Origin: Akkermansiaceae bacterium
GTDB lineage: Bacteria > Verrucomicrobiota > Verrucomicrobiia > Verrucomicrobiales > Akkermansiaceae
Length of the DNA: 64,000 bases
Assembly: GCA_019634595.1 (NCBI GenBank)
Contig: JAHCBC010000003.1
Span: forward strand, 124,001 to 188,000
Direction of reading: 5' to 3'
In this document: piece by piece, positions 1 to 8,933 of the stretch
Numbering within the stretch: position 1 is the stretch's first letter
How the letters are laid out: every line of letters starts with the position of its first letter
Notes under the pieces: model-generated
Seen by the model: only the letters and a program-made list of their open reading frames with translations
Databases searched by the model: none
Told to the model about the DNA's origin: nothing
Position numbers and translations under genes: made by a program

Positions 1-124
1 CCGCGATGGAGAACGGGACCAGCGAAAGGATCAGCCCGCACAGACGCGCTCCCAACATCCTGACGATGGCAGGGGCCACGAGGGCACCAACCAGCGGAAG
101 TGCGATGATGAGCGGAAGGGGCAT
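1..124 (-). CDS. Mrp/Mnh-type Na+/H+ antiporter subunit A, N-terminus (partial)
   Basis: An open frame begins with ATG at 124 and runs off the left edge of the window, giving 41 residues. The translation starts MPLPLIIALPLVGALVAPAI and is strongly hydrophobic. The pattern of a first transmembrane helix, a short polar turn and a second helix containing LSLVPF resembles the start of the large MrpA/MnhA (NuoL-like) subunit of multisubunit cation/proton antiporters. It is divergent from the universal stress protein at 325, a common kind of neighbour for stress-related ion antiporters. Only the N-terminus is visible, so another NuoL/NuoM-like or polytopic membrane protein remains possible. Confidence 0.5.
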   Translation of the reverse strand, partial: MPLPLIIALPLVGALVAPAIVRMLGARLCGLILSLVPFSIA

Positions 125-231
125 GTTCTCCGAAGAGGGCTGGGATGGCGGAATATCATGATGCGCCGGAGAAACGGCACAATCCAATGTTTGGCCGGAT
201 ATCCTCCTGTCAAGGAACCGGCGGCACTTTT

Positions 232-283
232 GTTAGATCAGCCGTGGAGCGCACGGGATATTGAATCAAATGATTGATCTAAC
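232..283. promoter_or_regulatory. Inverted repeat in the divergent promoter region
   Basis: GTTAGATCA at 232-240 is repeated as its exact reverse complement TGATCTAAC at 275-283, with 34 bases between the arms. The pair lies between the divergent antiporter-like gene (start 124) and the universal stress gene (start 325). That is the position expected of a shared operator or an mRNA leader stem. The regulator is unknown and no clear sigma-70 boxes were assigned. Confidence 0.3.
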
Positions 284-324
284 ATCGGGATATGTCCCTC
301 GATTCCTTGACGGAGCGGGCATCC

Positions 325-1317
325 ATGCTTTCTGTGACAAGAACCCCTGTTGCCTCCGCGGACATTCCGCGGGGCAATGCCAACCCCATACTCCCGGAAG
401 CCATGCAAACACTCCCTGAATCCACCACCGCCGTCTCATTTCCCCTGCCGAAAAACATCCTGCTGGCAACGGATCTGAGTTGCCGATGTGACAGGGCGCT
501 GGACCGGTCCATCGCATGCGCGAAGTCATGGGGTGCGCATCTGACGGCCCTGACCGTGGTGGACAAGGCGGCGATCGACGGCCTCCAGGTGAACGGATCC
601 CACGCGGAAGATCCCGCCGTGCGGGCGGCGAAACGCCTGCGCAAGGACACCCGCTCCACCGACAGGACACCCGCGGTCATCGTCCGCACCGGGGAGGTGG
701 TGGATGAGCTGCTGGATGTGAGCACCGGCGGAGGGATGGACCTGATCGTGACCGGTGTGGCCCGGAACCAATGGCTGCGGACGATCACCTTGGGCGGCGT
801 TGTCGATGGCATCCTGAGGAATTCCACCGTCCCCACACTGGTCGTGAGGAACCGGGTTTCCGGGGACTACCGCAGGGTGGCGGTGGCCGGCGACTTCTCA
901 CCGAAGACGGAACGCCTGATGGCTGCCGCGCTGGGTCTGTTCCCGGATGCGGAGATCACGTTCTTCCATGTGTTCAACGTGCCGTTCCTGGGCCTCTCCG
1001 ACGGCAACCGGGAGGCGGTGTGCGAGCAGGCCCGCCGCGACGCCACACGGGATGCGAAGGAGTTCCTCGCCTCCATCGGGATGAACCGTGGTGGCGCGCC
1101 TTTCATCCGCATCGAATGCGAGATGGGACCCGCGGTCACCGCGCTCAGCGAACACGCCAGGCGCCACGACATCGACCTCGTCATCATCGGCAACCGCGGT
1201 CACGGCGTGGTGGCGGAGATGCTGATGGGCAGCCTTTCGAAGGAAATCCTGCAGAATATCGAGAGCGACGTCCTGGTGATCCCGGTGGCCGATGGCGGGA
1301 CAGGCGCGGACGCATAG
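325..1317 (+). CDS. Universal stress protein, tandem UspA domains
   Basis: The protein has two UspA domains of the Rossmann-like alpha/beta fold. The first begins at KNILLATDLS, and the second fills roughly the last 145 residues. The second domain carries the complete ATP-binding signature G-x2-G-x9-G-S (GNRGHG, nine-residue spacing, then GS). The first domain lacks it, so only one half is predicted to bind ATP. A stop-free frame extends to an ATG at 292. I prefer the ATG at 325 because GGAG lies at 312-315; a third candidate is the ATG at 403, just before the first domain. The likely role is stress survival, but the substrate or partner cannot be read from sequence. Confidence 0.85.
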   Translation: MLSVTRTPVASADIPRGNANPILPEAMQTLPESTTAVSFPLPKNILLATDLSCRCDRALDRSIACAKSWGAHLTALTVVDKAAIDGLQVNGSHAEDPAVRAAKRLRKDTRSTDRTPAVIVRTGEVVDELLDVSTGGGMDLIVTGVARNQWLRTITLGGVVDGILRNSTVPTLVVRNRVSGDYRRVAVAGDFSPKTERLMAAALGLFPDAEITFFHVFNVPFLGLSDGNREAVCEQARRDATRDAKEFLASIGMNRGGAPFIRIECEMGPAVTALSEHARRHDIDLVIIGNRGHGVVAEMLMGSLSKEILQNIESDVLVIPVADGGTGADA

Positions 1318-1330
1318 CCCGGCGGCCCGG

Positions 1331-1552
1331 ATTCCCATGAATCCGACGCTTCGCTCCATGAACTGACACCGGACCTACGCATCCGCGTAATGCCGATATG
1401 TCCGTTTTTGTGACATTGTCTTTTTGTCAGCGCGACGGACGCCCCCCGACCGGAAACGCCAACAACATCCCCCCGAAAAACAAGCGCTCCCCCCGACGCG
1501 ACAACCGGCAGAGAAGTCCCCCCGCTACTCTGCCGGTTTGCTTTTCGGCAGG
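1331..1552 (+). ncRNA. Candidate small RNA, 222-bp repeat family copy A
   Basis: This is one of three closely similar, same-orientation intergenic copies in the window (others at 53436 and 55018). In order it shows a TACG-N6-CGTA palindrome at 1376-1389, a T-rich stretch, and four runs of six C (starting 1442, 1469, 1489 and 1518). A hairpin with 10-bp arms follows at 1504-1513 and 1528-1537, with the fourth C run in its loop, and then TTTGCTTTTC. The hairpin plus T tract looks like an intrinsic terminator on the + strand. C-rich unpaired runs are typical of small RNAs that pair with Shine-Dalgarno sequences. Expression is inferred. Short minus-strand frames beginning MRRSGVSSW in every copy are probably fortuitous. 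Confidence 0.4.
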
Positions 1553-1606
1553 CAATGGCAGGGCGGATACCGGGACCGCGGGATTCATCCCGCTTGGCTT
1601 CGCGAC

Positions 1607-1710
1607 CAAGCGGAAGTCGTGAGGCTTCCGGCTGGGGGAAATCGGTGGAAAACCGGAGTCGGTCCGTGCGGTGCCGTCCACCCTGCCGAAGCTCTCACGA
1701 GCTTCGCTAC
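1607..1710. repeat. REPIN-like inverted pair of palindromes (family 1)
   Basis: Two short palindromes face each other about 100 bases apart. One is CGGAAGTC-GTGA-GGCTTCCG from 1611. The other, read on the minus strand from 1710, is GTAG followed by CGAAGCTC-GTGA-GAGCTTCG. The GTAG head, the hairpin and the G-rich tail are hallmarks of REP sequences mobilised by RAYT transposases. Related elements lie at 15500-15604 and 18561-18640. The left head here is degenerate (CAAG rather than GTAG). Confidence 0.7.
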
Positions 1711-1795
1711 GCATGGATGGTTCGTCCACGGAAGCGCATGCCCACACCGCATGGTTGAAAGGCAGTGCCCGGGGCTGTTGGTATATCCCCCATCC

Positions 1796-3421
1796 ATGCA
1801 CCGCATCATCGGCGTATTCTCCGTTCTCCTCGCCGGACTCCATCTATCGCACGCGCAGGACCAGCCACCCCGGGCGGGCAGCCTGCTGCCGTCAAAGGCC
1901 ACCAATGATTCCGGTCCCGTGCCCGGTGTGGTCATCAGCAAGTCACCCGACTTTGCGACCACCTACCCCAGTTCCCCTTCCGTCGCCATCCTTCCGGACG
2001 GCACCTATGTGGCCTCCCACAACTGGGCCGGAAACACGGACCTCAACCGCACGACGATCATTTTCACTTCCCCGGACAAGGGCAGGACCTGGAGCGAGAT
2101 CGCGCGCTTTCCGTTCGTCTGGGCGAATCTCTTCGTCCACGACGGGAACCTTTACCTGCTGGGCATCCTCAAACCCGCCCACGGCAGCAAGGAAAGCTGG
2201 TCCCACTACGCGATCCGCAGGTCCACCGATGGCGGCAGGACATGGACCCATCCCACGGACGCGAAAAGCGGACTGCTCCGCACGGATGCCCGCTACCACA
2301 CCGCCCCATGCGCCCACGTCATCCACAACGGCCGCATCTGGCGCGCGGTGGAAACCATCATGCCGAAGGAGCAGGTCCGCGCCATGGGCATCAGGAACAC
2401 CCGCTGGGGCCACTTCTTCCGCGCACACATGACCTCCGCCCCGGTTGATTCCGATCTGCTCGATGCCGCCAACTGGACCGTCTCCGAACCGTTCGACTAC
2501 GATTTCGGCCAGTGGACCGGCAATGGCTTCCTGGAAGGGAACGCCGCCGTCACCCCGGATGGCCGGGTCGCCAACATCCTGCGCTGCGCCTCCGAAGGCC
2601 GCGACAAGGCCATCATCCTCGACTGCTCCGACGATGGGAAAAAACTCATCTCCCGTGGCAAGGCTTCACAGATCGGCTTTCCGGGAGGGGCCGTGAAATT
2701 CACCATCCGCCATGATGGGAAGTCCGGCCTGTATTGGTCCCTGGCCACCCGGCAGCAGGACCCCATGGCGGGGCGGAACCACCTCGTCCTCACCGCCTCC
2801 AGGGATCTCATCCATTGGGAACAACGCACCGTCCTGCTGCGCCACCGCGACTGGAAATACCACGCCTTCCAGTATGTGGACTGGGTCATCGACGGGGATG
2901 ACATCATCTATGTCAGCCGCACGGCGTGGGACCACGCCCACAGCGCCCATGACGCGAACCACATGACCTTCCACCGCGCACCGGGCTTCCGCAGCCTCTC
3001 GTCCGCGGATGACAGTCCATGGCTCGGCCAGGACATCATGCGCCGCCACGAGACGGAGGACTTCATCATCGACGGCACCTTCACCGGCGTCGGCACACTC
3101 ACCGATGGCGCCCCGGCTTTCTCGAACCGCGGCTATACCTGGAACAACCTCCCCGCCGGATACGATGGGTGGAAATACCTGCTCACCCCCGGCGGCGAGC
3201 TGGACTCCATCCGCATCACCCCGAAGAAAGACGCCACCCTCCACATGATCAGCCAGCTCACCGCGGACATCAGCGGCTGGAAGCGCACGGAGGATGCAGT
3301 GAACTACTCCGACTCCAGTAATGCGAAGGCGGGTATCTTCACCCGCAGGATCACGGAGGGCCAGCGTCTGGACATCCACCAGCCCGGCTTCACCGGCGGC
3401 ATCCTCATCTGGAAGGAATAA
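1796..3421 (+). CDS. Secreted sialidase-superfamily (BNR/Asp-box) protein
   Basis: The chosen ATG at 1796 opens a signal peptide (MHRIIGVFSVLLAGLHLSHA, likely cut before QD). The open frame continues upstream only through repeat DNA. The mature protein contains Asp-box motifs (SPDKGRTW and STDGGRTW, roughly residues 100-145). It also has repeated W/Y-rich blades typical of the six-bladed sialidase fold. The C-terminal part contains the segment LISRGKASQIGFPGG and a terminal jelly-roll-like stretch. Family knowledge suggests an exo-sialidase or another glycan-acting or glycan-binding protein outside the cytoplasm. The arginine triad was not confirmed, so the activity is unproven. It is flanked by a REPIN and by convergent two-component genes, and no operon partner is evident. 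Confidence 0.75.
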   Translation: MHRIIGVFSVLLAGLHLSHAQDQPPRAGSLLPSKATNDSGPVPGVVISKSPDFATTYPSSPSVAILPDGTYVASHNWAGNTDLNRTTIIFTSPDKGRTWSEIARFPFVWANLFVHDGNLYLLGILKPAHGSKESWSHYAIRRSTDGGRTWTHPTDAKSGLLRTDARYHTAPCAHVIHNGRIWRAVETIMPKEQVRAMGIRNTRWGHFFRAHMTSAPVDSDLLDAANWTVSEPFDYDFGQWTGNGFLEGNAAVTPDGRVANILRCASEGRDKAIILDCSDDGKKLISRGKASQIGFPGGAVKFTIRHDGKSGLYWSLATRQQDPMAGRNHLVLTASRDLIHWEQRTVLLRHRDWKYHAFQYVDWVIDGDDIIYVSRTAWDHAHSAHDANHMTFHRAPGFRSLSSADDSPWLGQDIMRRHETEDFIIDGTFTGVGTLTDGAPAFSNRGYTWNNLPAGYDGWKYLLTPGGELDSIRITPKKDATLHMISQLTADISGWKRTEDAVNYSDSSNAKAGIFTRRITEGQRLDIHQPGFTGGILIWKE

Positions 3422-3437
3422 CATCCATGCCGTGGAC

Positions 3438-4193
3438 TCACCCCATGTTCCTGACGTGCTTCTTCAGGCGGGCCGTCGCCACCCGGCCGATGACCAGGAT
3501 GCCCTGCATGCCCTCCAGGGAAATCTCCGTCTCATCCCGGGAGACCAGCTTCATCTTCCGCAGCAGCCGTGGCTGGATGATGAGGGAGCGGTCCGCGCGC
3601 AGAAAGCCGGAGGAAGGCAGCCGCCTTTCCCACTCCGAGATGCTGCGGAGGATGATCATCGGTGGCTGCCCGGCCACGCTAACGCGGGAGTAGGCGCCCA
3701 GCGCCTGGATGGCGACGATGCCGGAGATCTCCACCATCGATTTGATCCTGCGGTCGCTCAGGGTGACCCTGGACTCCATGGTCCAGGTTTCCTCCGCGGC
3801 GTCTTCGGCGGACTCATCCTGCCTGGTGGAGGAAAGCAACCGCTGCACGCTCATCGCCAGGCGTTCCGTGTGGATGGGCTTGAGCAGGTAGTCCAGGGCG
3901 CTCACCTCGAAGGCACGCAGCGCGAAATTTTCATACGCCGTGACGAACACCACGTCCGGCGTGTGGGGGGCCTCCGGCAGCAGGGGCAGCAGGTCGAACC
4001 CATTGCGCGGCGGCATCTCCACATCCAGGAAGACGACGTCCGGACGATGCTCCGCGATCAGCGGCACGGCCGCCTCCACGCTGTCCGCCTCCCCCACCAC
4101 GGTGACTCCGGGGTGGGCCTTCAGGAGATCACGCAGGCGCTTCCGCGCGAGGCGCTCATCATCCACGATCACGGCCCTGCGGGGAGTGGTCAT
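3438..4193 (-). CDS. LytTR-family response regulator
   Basis: The 251-residue protein has an N-terminal receiver domain (about 1-120), with the acidic pair D11/D12, phospho-acceptor D57 in VFLDVEM, and the conserved VTAYE and LLKP segments. A C-terminal LytTR DNA-binding domain (about 145-248) follows, including the YSRV and FLRADRSLIIQ regions. Such regulators bind direct-repeat sites and usually control export or cell-envelope genes. Its ATG overlaps the stop of the upstream histidine kinase by 4 bases (ATGA), so the pair is translationally coupled. The target genes cannot be deduced; no LytTR direct repeats were recognised nearby. Confidence 0.93.
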   Translation of the reverse strand: MTTPRRAVIVDDERLARKRLRDLLKAHPGVTVVGEADSVEAAVPLIAEHRPDVVFLDVEMPPRNGFDLLPLLPEAPHTPDVVFVTAYENFALRAFEVSALDYLLKPIHTERLAMSVQRLLSSTRQDESAEDAAEETWTMESRVTLSDRRIKSMVEISGIVAIQALGAYSRVSVAGQPPMIILRSISEWERRLPSSGFLRADRSLIIQPRLLRKMKLVSRDETEISLEGMQGILVIGRVATARLKKHVRNMG

Positions 4194-5287
4194 GACGCGG
4201 CCCTCCCCTCATTCATGGACTCCAGCGGGATCACGACCTCCACCTTCACCCATCCGTCATCCGTCGCCGCATGGGTCAGGCGCGCCTCCCTGCCGAACAG
4301 CAGTTCCAGCCTCCGCCGGAGATTGGAAAGGCCGATGCCGTGGGAGTGCTCCGAATCCTCATCCACCCACCGTCCGGTGTTCGCCACCACCACCTTCAGC
4401 ACCCCATATGCGGGCAGGATGTCCGCGGAGATGACCAGCCGCAGCGGAGTGGGGCTGGTCTTCCTGCCATACTTCATGGCGTTCTCCAGCAGGGGTTGGA
4501 CGGTGGCCACGGGAACCCGGTGAAACCCCGCCTCCTGTGACACCCGTATTTCATAGACGAGCTTCTCCTCAAAGCGGGCCTTCTCCACCCGCAGGTAGTG
4601 TTCCAGCGCCTCGATCTCCTCCCCCAGCAACTGGCAATCCCCCGCCGGACGCAGTGAGAACCGCAGGAAGCCGGCCAGCTCCTGGGTGATGCGCTCCACT
4701 GCCTCCGGGTCATCCTTTTCCGCGAGGATGGAGTTGAGCGCGTTGAACAGGAAATGCGGGTTCACCTGGGAACGGAGCTGCTTCAGCTCGCTGGTCCGCG
4801 CGGAGGCCTCGCTCTGCGCCGCGCGCAGCTTCACCTCCGCGGTCTCCAGCCACAGCTTGATGCCGAAATACAGCAGGCTCCAGATCATCAGCACGCTGGT
4901 CCGGAGAAGGATGCCCGTGATGAGCAGGAACGAGTGGATCTCCTCCGGCACGCCACTGCCGGTGAGGACCCTGGAAAGTTTCTGGGTGCTGATGGAGTCC
5001 AGCGTTCCCAGCGCCATGCAGATCAGCAGGACGGCAGCTCCCAGTCTCCACCACGACCAGTCACGCCAGCCCATCCGGCAATAGAGCCACCGCATGCCCA
5101 GCGTGACCAGGATGCCGGAGGCCACCCTCAGCACCATGATCACGGCCATGGTCTTCCCATCGAAGATCTGGACCAGTGGATAGAGGGACATCAGGCCGAC
5201 CCCGAACCACCCGCTGATCTGGAGGAACCAGAACAGGCGCTTCCGTGCCGTGGTCTCCGGATGCCCTCCTCTTTCCAACGATTTCAT
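4190..5287 (-). CDS. LytS/YehU-type membrane sensor histidine kinase
   Basis: The start at 5287 is preferred because GGAG precedes it at suitable spacing and the protein then begins just before the first membrane helix. An upstream in-frame ATG at 5443 would add 52 unstructured residues. Four hydrophobic segments (about 20-40, 48-68, 81-97 and 120-145) form the sensor. They are followed by a coiled linker and the His_kinase domain, with phospho-acceptor H178 in NPHFLFNALNSI and a HATPase region containing ENAMKYG. The N-terminal membrane region is not a recognised 5TM-LYT domain, so the signal is unknown. It is coupled to the LytTR regulator downstream. Confidence 0.92.
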   Translation of the reverse strand: MKSLERGGHPETTARKRLFWFLQISGWFGVGLMSLYPLVQIFDGKTMAVIMVLRVASGILVTLGMRWLYCRMGWRDWSWWRLGAAVLLICMALGTLDSISTQKLSRVLTGSGVPEEIHSFLLITGILLRTSVLMIWSLLYFGIKLWLETAEVKLRAAQSEASARTSELKQLRSQVNPHFLFNALNSILAEKDDPEAVERITQELAGFLRFSLRPAGDCQLLGEEIEALEHYLRVEKARFEEKLVYEIRVSQEAGFHRVPVATVQPLLENAMKYGRKTSPTPLRLVISADILPAYGVLKVVVANTGRWVDEDSEHSHGIGLSNLRRRLELLFGREARLTHAATDDGWVKVEVVIPLESMNEGRAAS

Positions 5288-5913
5288 CACACTCCGCACC
5301 ATGGCCTGGATCTGGCACCACGGGAATCTTTCCTTTGTTCCGCGAGGGGACGCCGCACGAAAATTGCACGCCCCGGCCCCCGCGGGAAGCTCCAAGCAAA
5401 CCTTCCCGGACCGATTCATGGAATATCCTGCCGGTTTCATCAAAGGCGGCGTGCATCACTCCCCGGTTTGCGTGATTTGGTAATTCCTGTGAACCGTATC
5501 ACCCGCAACTCCGGCCCTCTGACGGAGATCCATGCCGAACACACGCGGCATGGGTGCGGTGGCTGCGGTCCGCGGCAACGAATTCCCCACAGCCGCAACG
5601 GCGCACCACGTCCGGGGACCCTCCCCGCTTCCGGACGAGGGCATCGCGTGGCCGGGAAAAAGCAACGGTGTGGGTGGATTGCATGTCACCGGGTGGATCT
5701 ACGCCAGATCCCCCGGACCGATGAACACGGATGGCTTTCATAAAGTTCATCGGTGCCCATGGCTCCGGATCCGTCCGGGAGGCTGCTGCAACCACCCCCA
5801 CCGTTCATCCCGGAGAAAAATGGGCGCGCCCATTCCCGGAGATCGCCTGATCCCACCGGATGGGCGTAAGCAATGGCCGGTGCCCGGAGTAATGACGGGA
5901 CGCACCGCCGTCC
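5288..5913. other. Divergent intergenic region with palindromes
   Basis: This 626-base gap separates two divergent two-component operons. A perfect 16-base palindrome (AATGGGCG and its complement) sits at 5819-5834, about 80 bases before the start at 5914, and could be an operator. A second, imperfect long hairpin is formed by GGTGCG near 5552 and CGCACC near 5605. Frames through this region overlap on all strands without codon signatures or homology that I recognise, so I call no gene here. Confidence 0.3.
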
Positions 5914-7878
5914 ATGTCCCGCGCGCTTCCATTCCTTTTCTGCCTCCTGTTGCTCCCGTCGCCTTCGCACGGGCAGGACGCCGGTTGGCTGTGCCTGTTC
6001 CATGGTGAACTCGGCCGGATCGAGAAACAGATCAGGAAAGACCGGGAGGAACTGACCGGACTGGGCGTGGGCGTCATGAGCCAGACCACGGAGGAGCTGG
6101 GCTACCAGCACCGCCAACTGCCGGAGCCACCACCCGTACCGCCGTGGCTGCAGGTGGACCTCGGCTCGCCGCAGGAGATCGACTGGATCGTGCTGGTCCC
6201 CGCGCTGGTGGACTGGCAGCAGGGGGAGTCGAAGCCGTATGCCTTTCCCCGGAGGTTCCGCATCGACGTATCGGACGATCCGGCCTTCGCCCGTTTCACG
6301 CCGGTGGCCCTGTTCACGGACACGGACTACCCTTCCCACGGCCTCGCCCCGGCGGTCTTCCGCGCCGGGGGCATGCGCGCGCGCTACATCCGCCTGACCA
6401 TCACGAAGCTGGCGGAGGAGACCGCCACCCATTCCTTTGCCCTCAGTGAAATCATGGTCATCCGGGGCGTCCGCAACATCGCGCTGCGTGGAACGGTCAC
6501 GGCGTCGAACACGGTCAATCTCCCACCCCGCCTGCACGTGCGGAATCTCAACGACGGGCGGTCGCCGCTCGGCCCGCCGATCCTGAGGGACTTCCTGCCC
6601 TATGACGGTCTGTTCACCGGAGTTCCGGGAACCATCACCGTGGATCTTGCGCGGGAAAGGGAGATCGGTGAAATCCGCCTGCACCCGGTCCACGCGCGGC
6701 TGGGCGCGGACGTGCCGGGCTTTTCCTTTCCCACCCACTTCGTGGTGGAGATGGACGACGGACCGGACTTCACGTCGCCCACCATCCTGATGGACACCTC
6801 CGCCGAGGCCTACCCGAACCCTGGCAACAACCCGGTGGTCATCCCGCTGCCTGAGCACACGCGCGGGCGTTGCGTGCGCATCCGCATGCTGGCCTCCCCC
6901 ACCGGACGGTGCGGGCTTTCCGAGATCGAAATTTTCTCCGGCGGGGAAAATGTCGCGCTGGGTGCCACCGTGACCTCCAGCCCGGACACCGTCACCCGCC
7001 CGGAGGAGCGCCCCGCCTCCCTCATCACGGACGGCTACACCAGCTACGGTCGCCTGCTTCCCCTGCCGGACTGGCTGGAACGCTGGGAAAGGCGGAACCA
7101 GTTGCAGGCGGAGATCCTTTCCCTAACCCGTGCGCATGCCACGCTGCTGAAATCCGCGCAGCGCAGGGCATGGGCGGCGGCGGGCCTGCTGGCCCTCATC
7201 CTCCCCGGCGGCGGCCTTGCCTGGGCCATCTCGGAGCGGCGCAGGCGGGTGAGATCCCTCCACCTGCTCCGCAACCGCATCGCCCAGGACCTGCATGATG
7301 AGATCGGCAGCAACATCGCGGGCATCGCCATCATCAGTGAAACCGCACCGGGCCAGGACGGGGAGCGGCAGAAGGAAGACTGGCAGGAAATCAACCGCAT
7401 CGCCCGCGAAACCAGCGACTCCATGCGGGAGGTCCTCTGGCTGGTGGGTGCGCGCGCGGAGTCCGGACCCGACTTCATCTCCCTGCTGCGGCGCACTGCG
7501 GGACGCCTCCTTTCCGGCATGGAGGTGGAATGGACCGCCCTGCCGGACCATCTGCCGGATGCATGGCACGGGGAATCCCGGCGGCAGGTCTTCCTCATCT
7601 TCAAGGAAGCGCTCGCCAACATCTCCCGCCACTCCGGCGCGACCCGCACGACCCTTTCCCTGGAATGCGGCGCGGACTCCTTGCGGCTGGAGATCCATGA
7701 CAACGGCCGCGGCTTCACCACCCAGCGTCCGTCCCGCGGGATGGGCATCAGCGGGATGAAGGAACGCGCGCGGAACCTGCACGGCCGGCTGACCCTCATC
7801 TCCGCCCCCGGGGACGGCACCCGCCTCATCCTTGTGGCACCCTTGCAATCTCCCGGAACCCCATCATTCTCGCACTGA
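5914..7878 (+). CDS. Discoidin-sensor histidine kinase (NarL-type, HisKA_3)
   Basis: A signal peptide (MSRALPFLFCLLLLPSPSHG) is followed by two jelly-roll domains resembling F5/8-type C (discoidin) modules at roughly 60-185 and 188-343. Each contains the pattern WLQVDLG or ITVDLA, then IRLTI or VRIRM, then LSEI. A coiled segment leads to one membrane helix (about 419-439), then HisKA_3 with H461 in QDLHDEIGSN. The HATPase domain shows DNGRGF and a final G-rich lid. Discoidin domains commonly bind carbohydrates, so a periplasmic glycan signal is plausible. It overlaps its NarL regulator by one base (TGATG), implying coupled translation. Confidence 0.9.
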   Translation: MSRALPFLFCLLLLPSPSHGQDAGWLCLFHGELGRIEKQIRKDREELTGLGVGVMSQTTEELGYQHRQLPEPPPVPPWLQVDLGSPQEIDWIVLVPALVDWQQGESKPYAFPRRFRIDVSDDPAFARFTPVALFTDTDYPSHGLAPAVFRAGGMRARYIRLTITKLAEETATHSFALSEIMVIRGVRNIALRGTVTASNTVNLPPRLHVRNLNDGRSPLGPPILRDFLPYDGLFTGVPGTITVDLAREREIGEIRLHPVHARLGADVPGFSFPTHFVVEMDDGPDFTSPTILMDTSAEAYPNPGNNPVVIPLPEHTRGRCVRIRMLASPTGRCGLSEIEIFSGGENVALGATVTSSPDTVTRPEERPASLITDGYTSYGRLLPLPDWLERWERRNQLQAEILSLTRAHATLLKSAQRRAWAAAGLLALILPGGGLAWAISERRRRVRSLHLLRNRIAQDLHDEIGSNIAGIAIISETAPGQDGERQKEDWQEINRIARETSDSMREVLWLVGARAESGPDFISLLRRTAGRLLSGMEVEWTALPDHLPDAWHGESRRQVFLIFKEALANISRHSGATRTTLSLECGADSLRLEIHDNGRGFTTQRPSRGMGISGMKERARNLHGRLTLISAPGDGTRLILVAPLQSPGTPSFSH

Positions 7879-8513
7879 TGCCCTCCATCTGGATCATCGA
7901 AGACAACAAGGCCTTCCGCAGCGGACTGGAGCGCATGCTGGGGCAGCAGGAGGACTTCCACCCCGTGAGGAGTTTCGGGAGGTGTGAGGACGCCATCGCC
8001 CTGCTCCCCGATGGGTCGCCGGACGTCGTGCTGCTGGACATCGGCCTGCCGGGCATGGATGGCATCGAGGGGCTGTCCCACTTCAAGCGCCTCGCCCCGG
8101 AGGCGACGGCCCTCATCCTCACCGTGTTCGAGGATGATGACAAAATCTTCCGCGCCATCTGCGCCGGTGCGTCCGGCTACCTGCTGAAGTCGGAGGCGTC
8201 CGCACGCATCGTCTCCGCCATCCGCGAGGCGTTCGCAGGCGGCTCACCGATGAATGCCCGCATCGCCCGCCGCGTGCTGGAGATGTTCACACGCTTCGCC
8301 CCGCCCGCCGCCGACCATGACCTCAGCGAGCGGGAAAAGGCCGTGCTGGAGCTGATGGTCGATGGCTACGCGCGGAAACAGATCGCCGACCGGCTCTCCC
8401 TCAACCCGCACACCGCGGACTACGTGATGCGCTGCATTTACAAAAAACTCCACGTGAACTGCCTGGCCTCCGCCATTTCCGTGGCGATGAAGGATGGTAT
8501 TGTGAAACGGTGA
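7878..8513 (+). CDS. NarL/FixJ-family response regulator
   Basis: The 211-residue protein has a receiver domain with E8/D9, phospho-acceptor D54 in LLDIGLPGMDG and the LLKSEAS segment. A LuxR-type helix-turn-helix follows (LSEREKAVLELMVDGYARKQ region, about 150-205). It is the cognate regulator of the discoidin-sensor kinase, whose stop codon overlaps its start. A TACG-N6-CGTA palindrome at 8934-8949, upstream of the DUF1549/DUF1553 operon, is a candidate target. That link is inference based on position only. Confidence 0.93.
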   Translation: MPSIWIIEDNKAFRSGLERMLGQQEDFHPVRSFGRCEDAIALLPDGSPDVVLLDIGLPGMDGIEGLSHFKRLAPEATALILTVFEDDDKIFRAICAGASGYLLKSEASARIVSAIREAFAGGSPMNARIARRVLEMFTRFAPPAADHDLSEREKAVLELMVDGYARKQIADRLSLNPHTADYVMRCIYKKLHVNCLASAISVAMKDGIVKR

Positions 8514-8518
8514 GTGAT

Positions 8519-8910
8519 GTAGCGGAATGGTTGCGCCATTCCGGCGGGGAAGATCCACACCACGGAGCGGTTGGCAGGGACCGCATTCCATGCGGTCCGG
8601 CGGTGGATGGCGGCTGATGCCCTGCGATGACGGATACCGGTCGACCTTCCGGAGAATCGGGGAACGATGTTCGCAACGATGGAACCAAAGGGAGCGGGAA
8701 CATCTTCCCAGCCGGACCGCATGGAATGCGGTCCCTGCCATCGAATCCGGAGATCCACCCGCAGGGGTAGCGGAATGGCTGCGCCATTCCGGCGGAGAAG
8801 ATCCGCGGGATATCCTGCGGTTCCGCATGGGAACGACAGCCGGGTTACAGGATGGGATCGCGGGATCGCACGCATCCACCCTGCCGTGATGGCGCAGCCA
8901 TCACGCTACG
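8519..8910. repeat. Cluster of REP palindromes forming nested REPINs
   Basis: Five palindromes of two families fill this gene-free stretch. Family 1 has a GTAG head: 8519 (CGGAATGG-TTGCG-CCATTCCG), 8766 (almost identical) and, inverted, ending near 8910. The 8766 and 8910 units form an inverted pair about 145 bases long. Family 2 has a GGCAGGGAC head and a TCC loop: forward near 8571 and inverted near 8725, again an inverted pair. Family 2 recurs at 58971-59100. The near-identity of the 8519 and 8766 arms suggests recent duplication. No gene is supported here. Confidence 0.75.
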
Positions 8911-8933
8911 GGAGAACGGCGTTCGCCCCGGAC

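Noticed and set aside
1200..1382. Small minus-strand protein beginning MRRSGVSSW, seen in all repeat copies
   Set aside because: The frame diverges at once outside the repeat, has no ribosome-binding site and is best explained by the shared DNA sequence.
1424..1795. Extension of the sialidase-like gene upstream to 1424
   Set aside because: The extension is repeat sequence (candidate small RNA and REPIN) with a Pro/Arg-rich translation; the signal peptide starts at 1796.
3321..4523. 400-codon + strand frame across the LytTR regulator and kinase genes
   Set aside because: It crosses two convincing minus-strand genes and has antisense-type composition.
8519..8910. CRISPR-like array because of repeated short palindromes
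   Set aside because: Units differ in sequence, orientation and spacing; they fit REPINs, and no cas genes are present.
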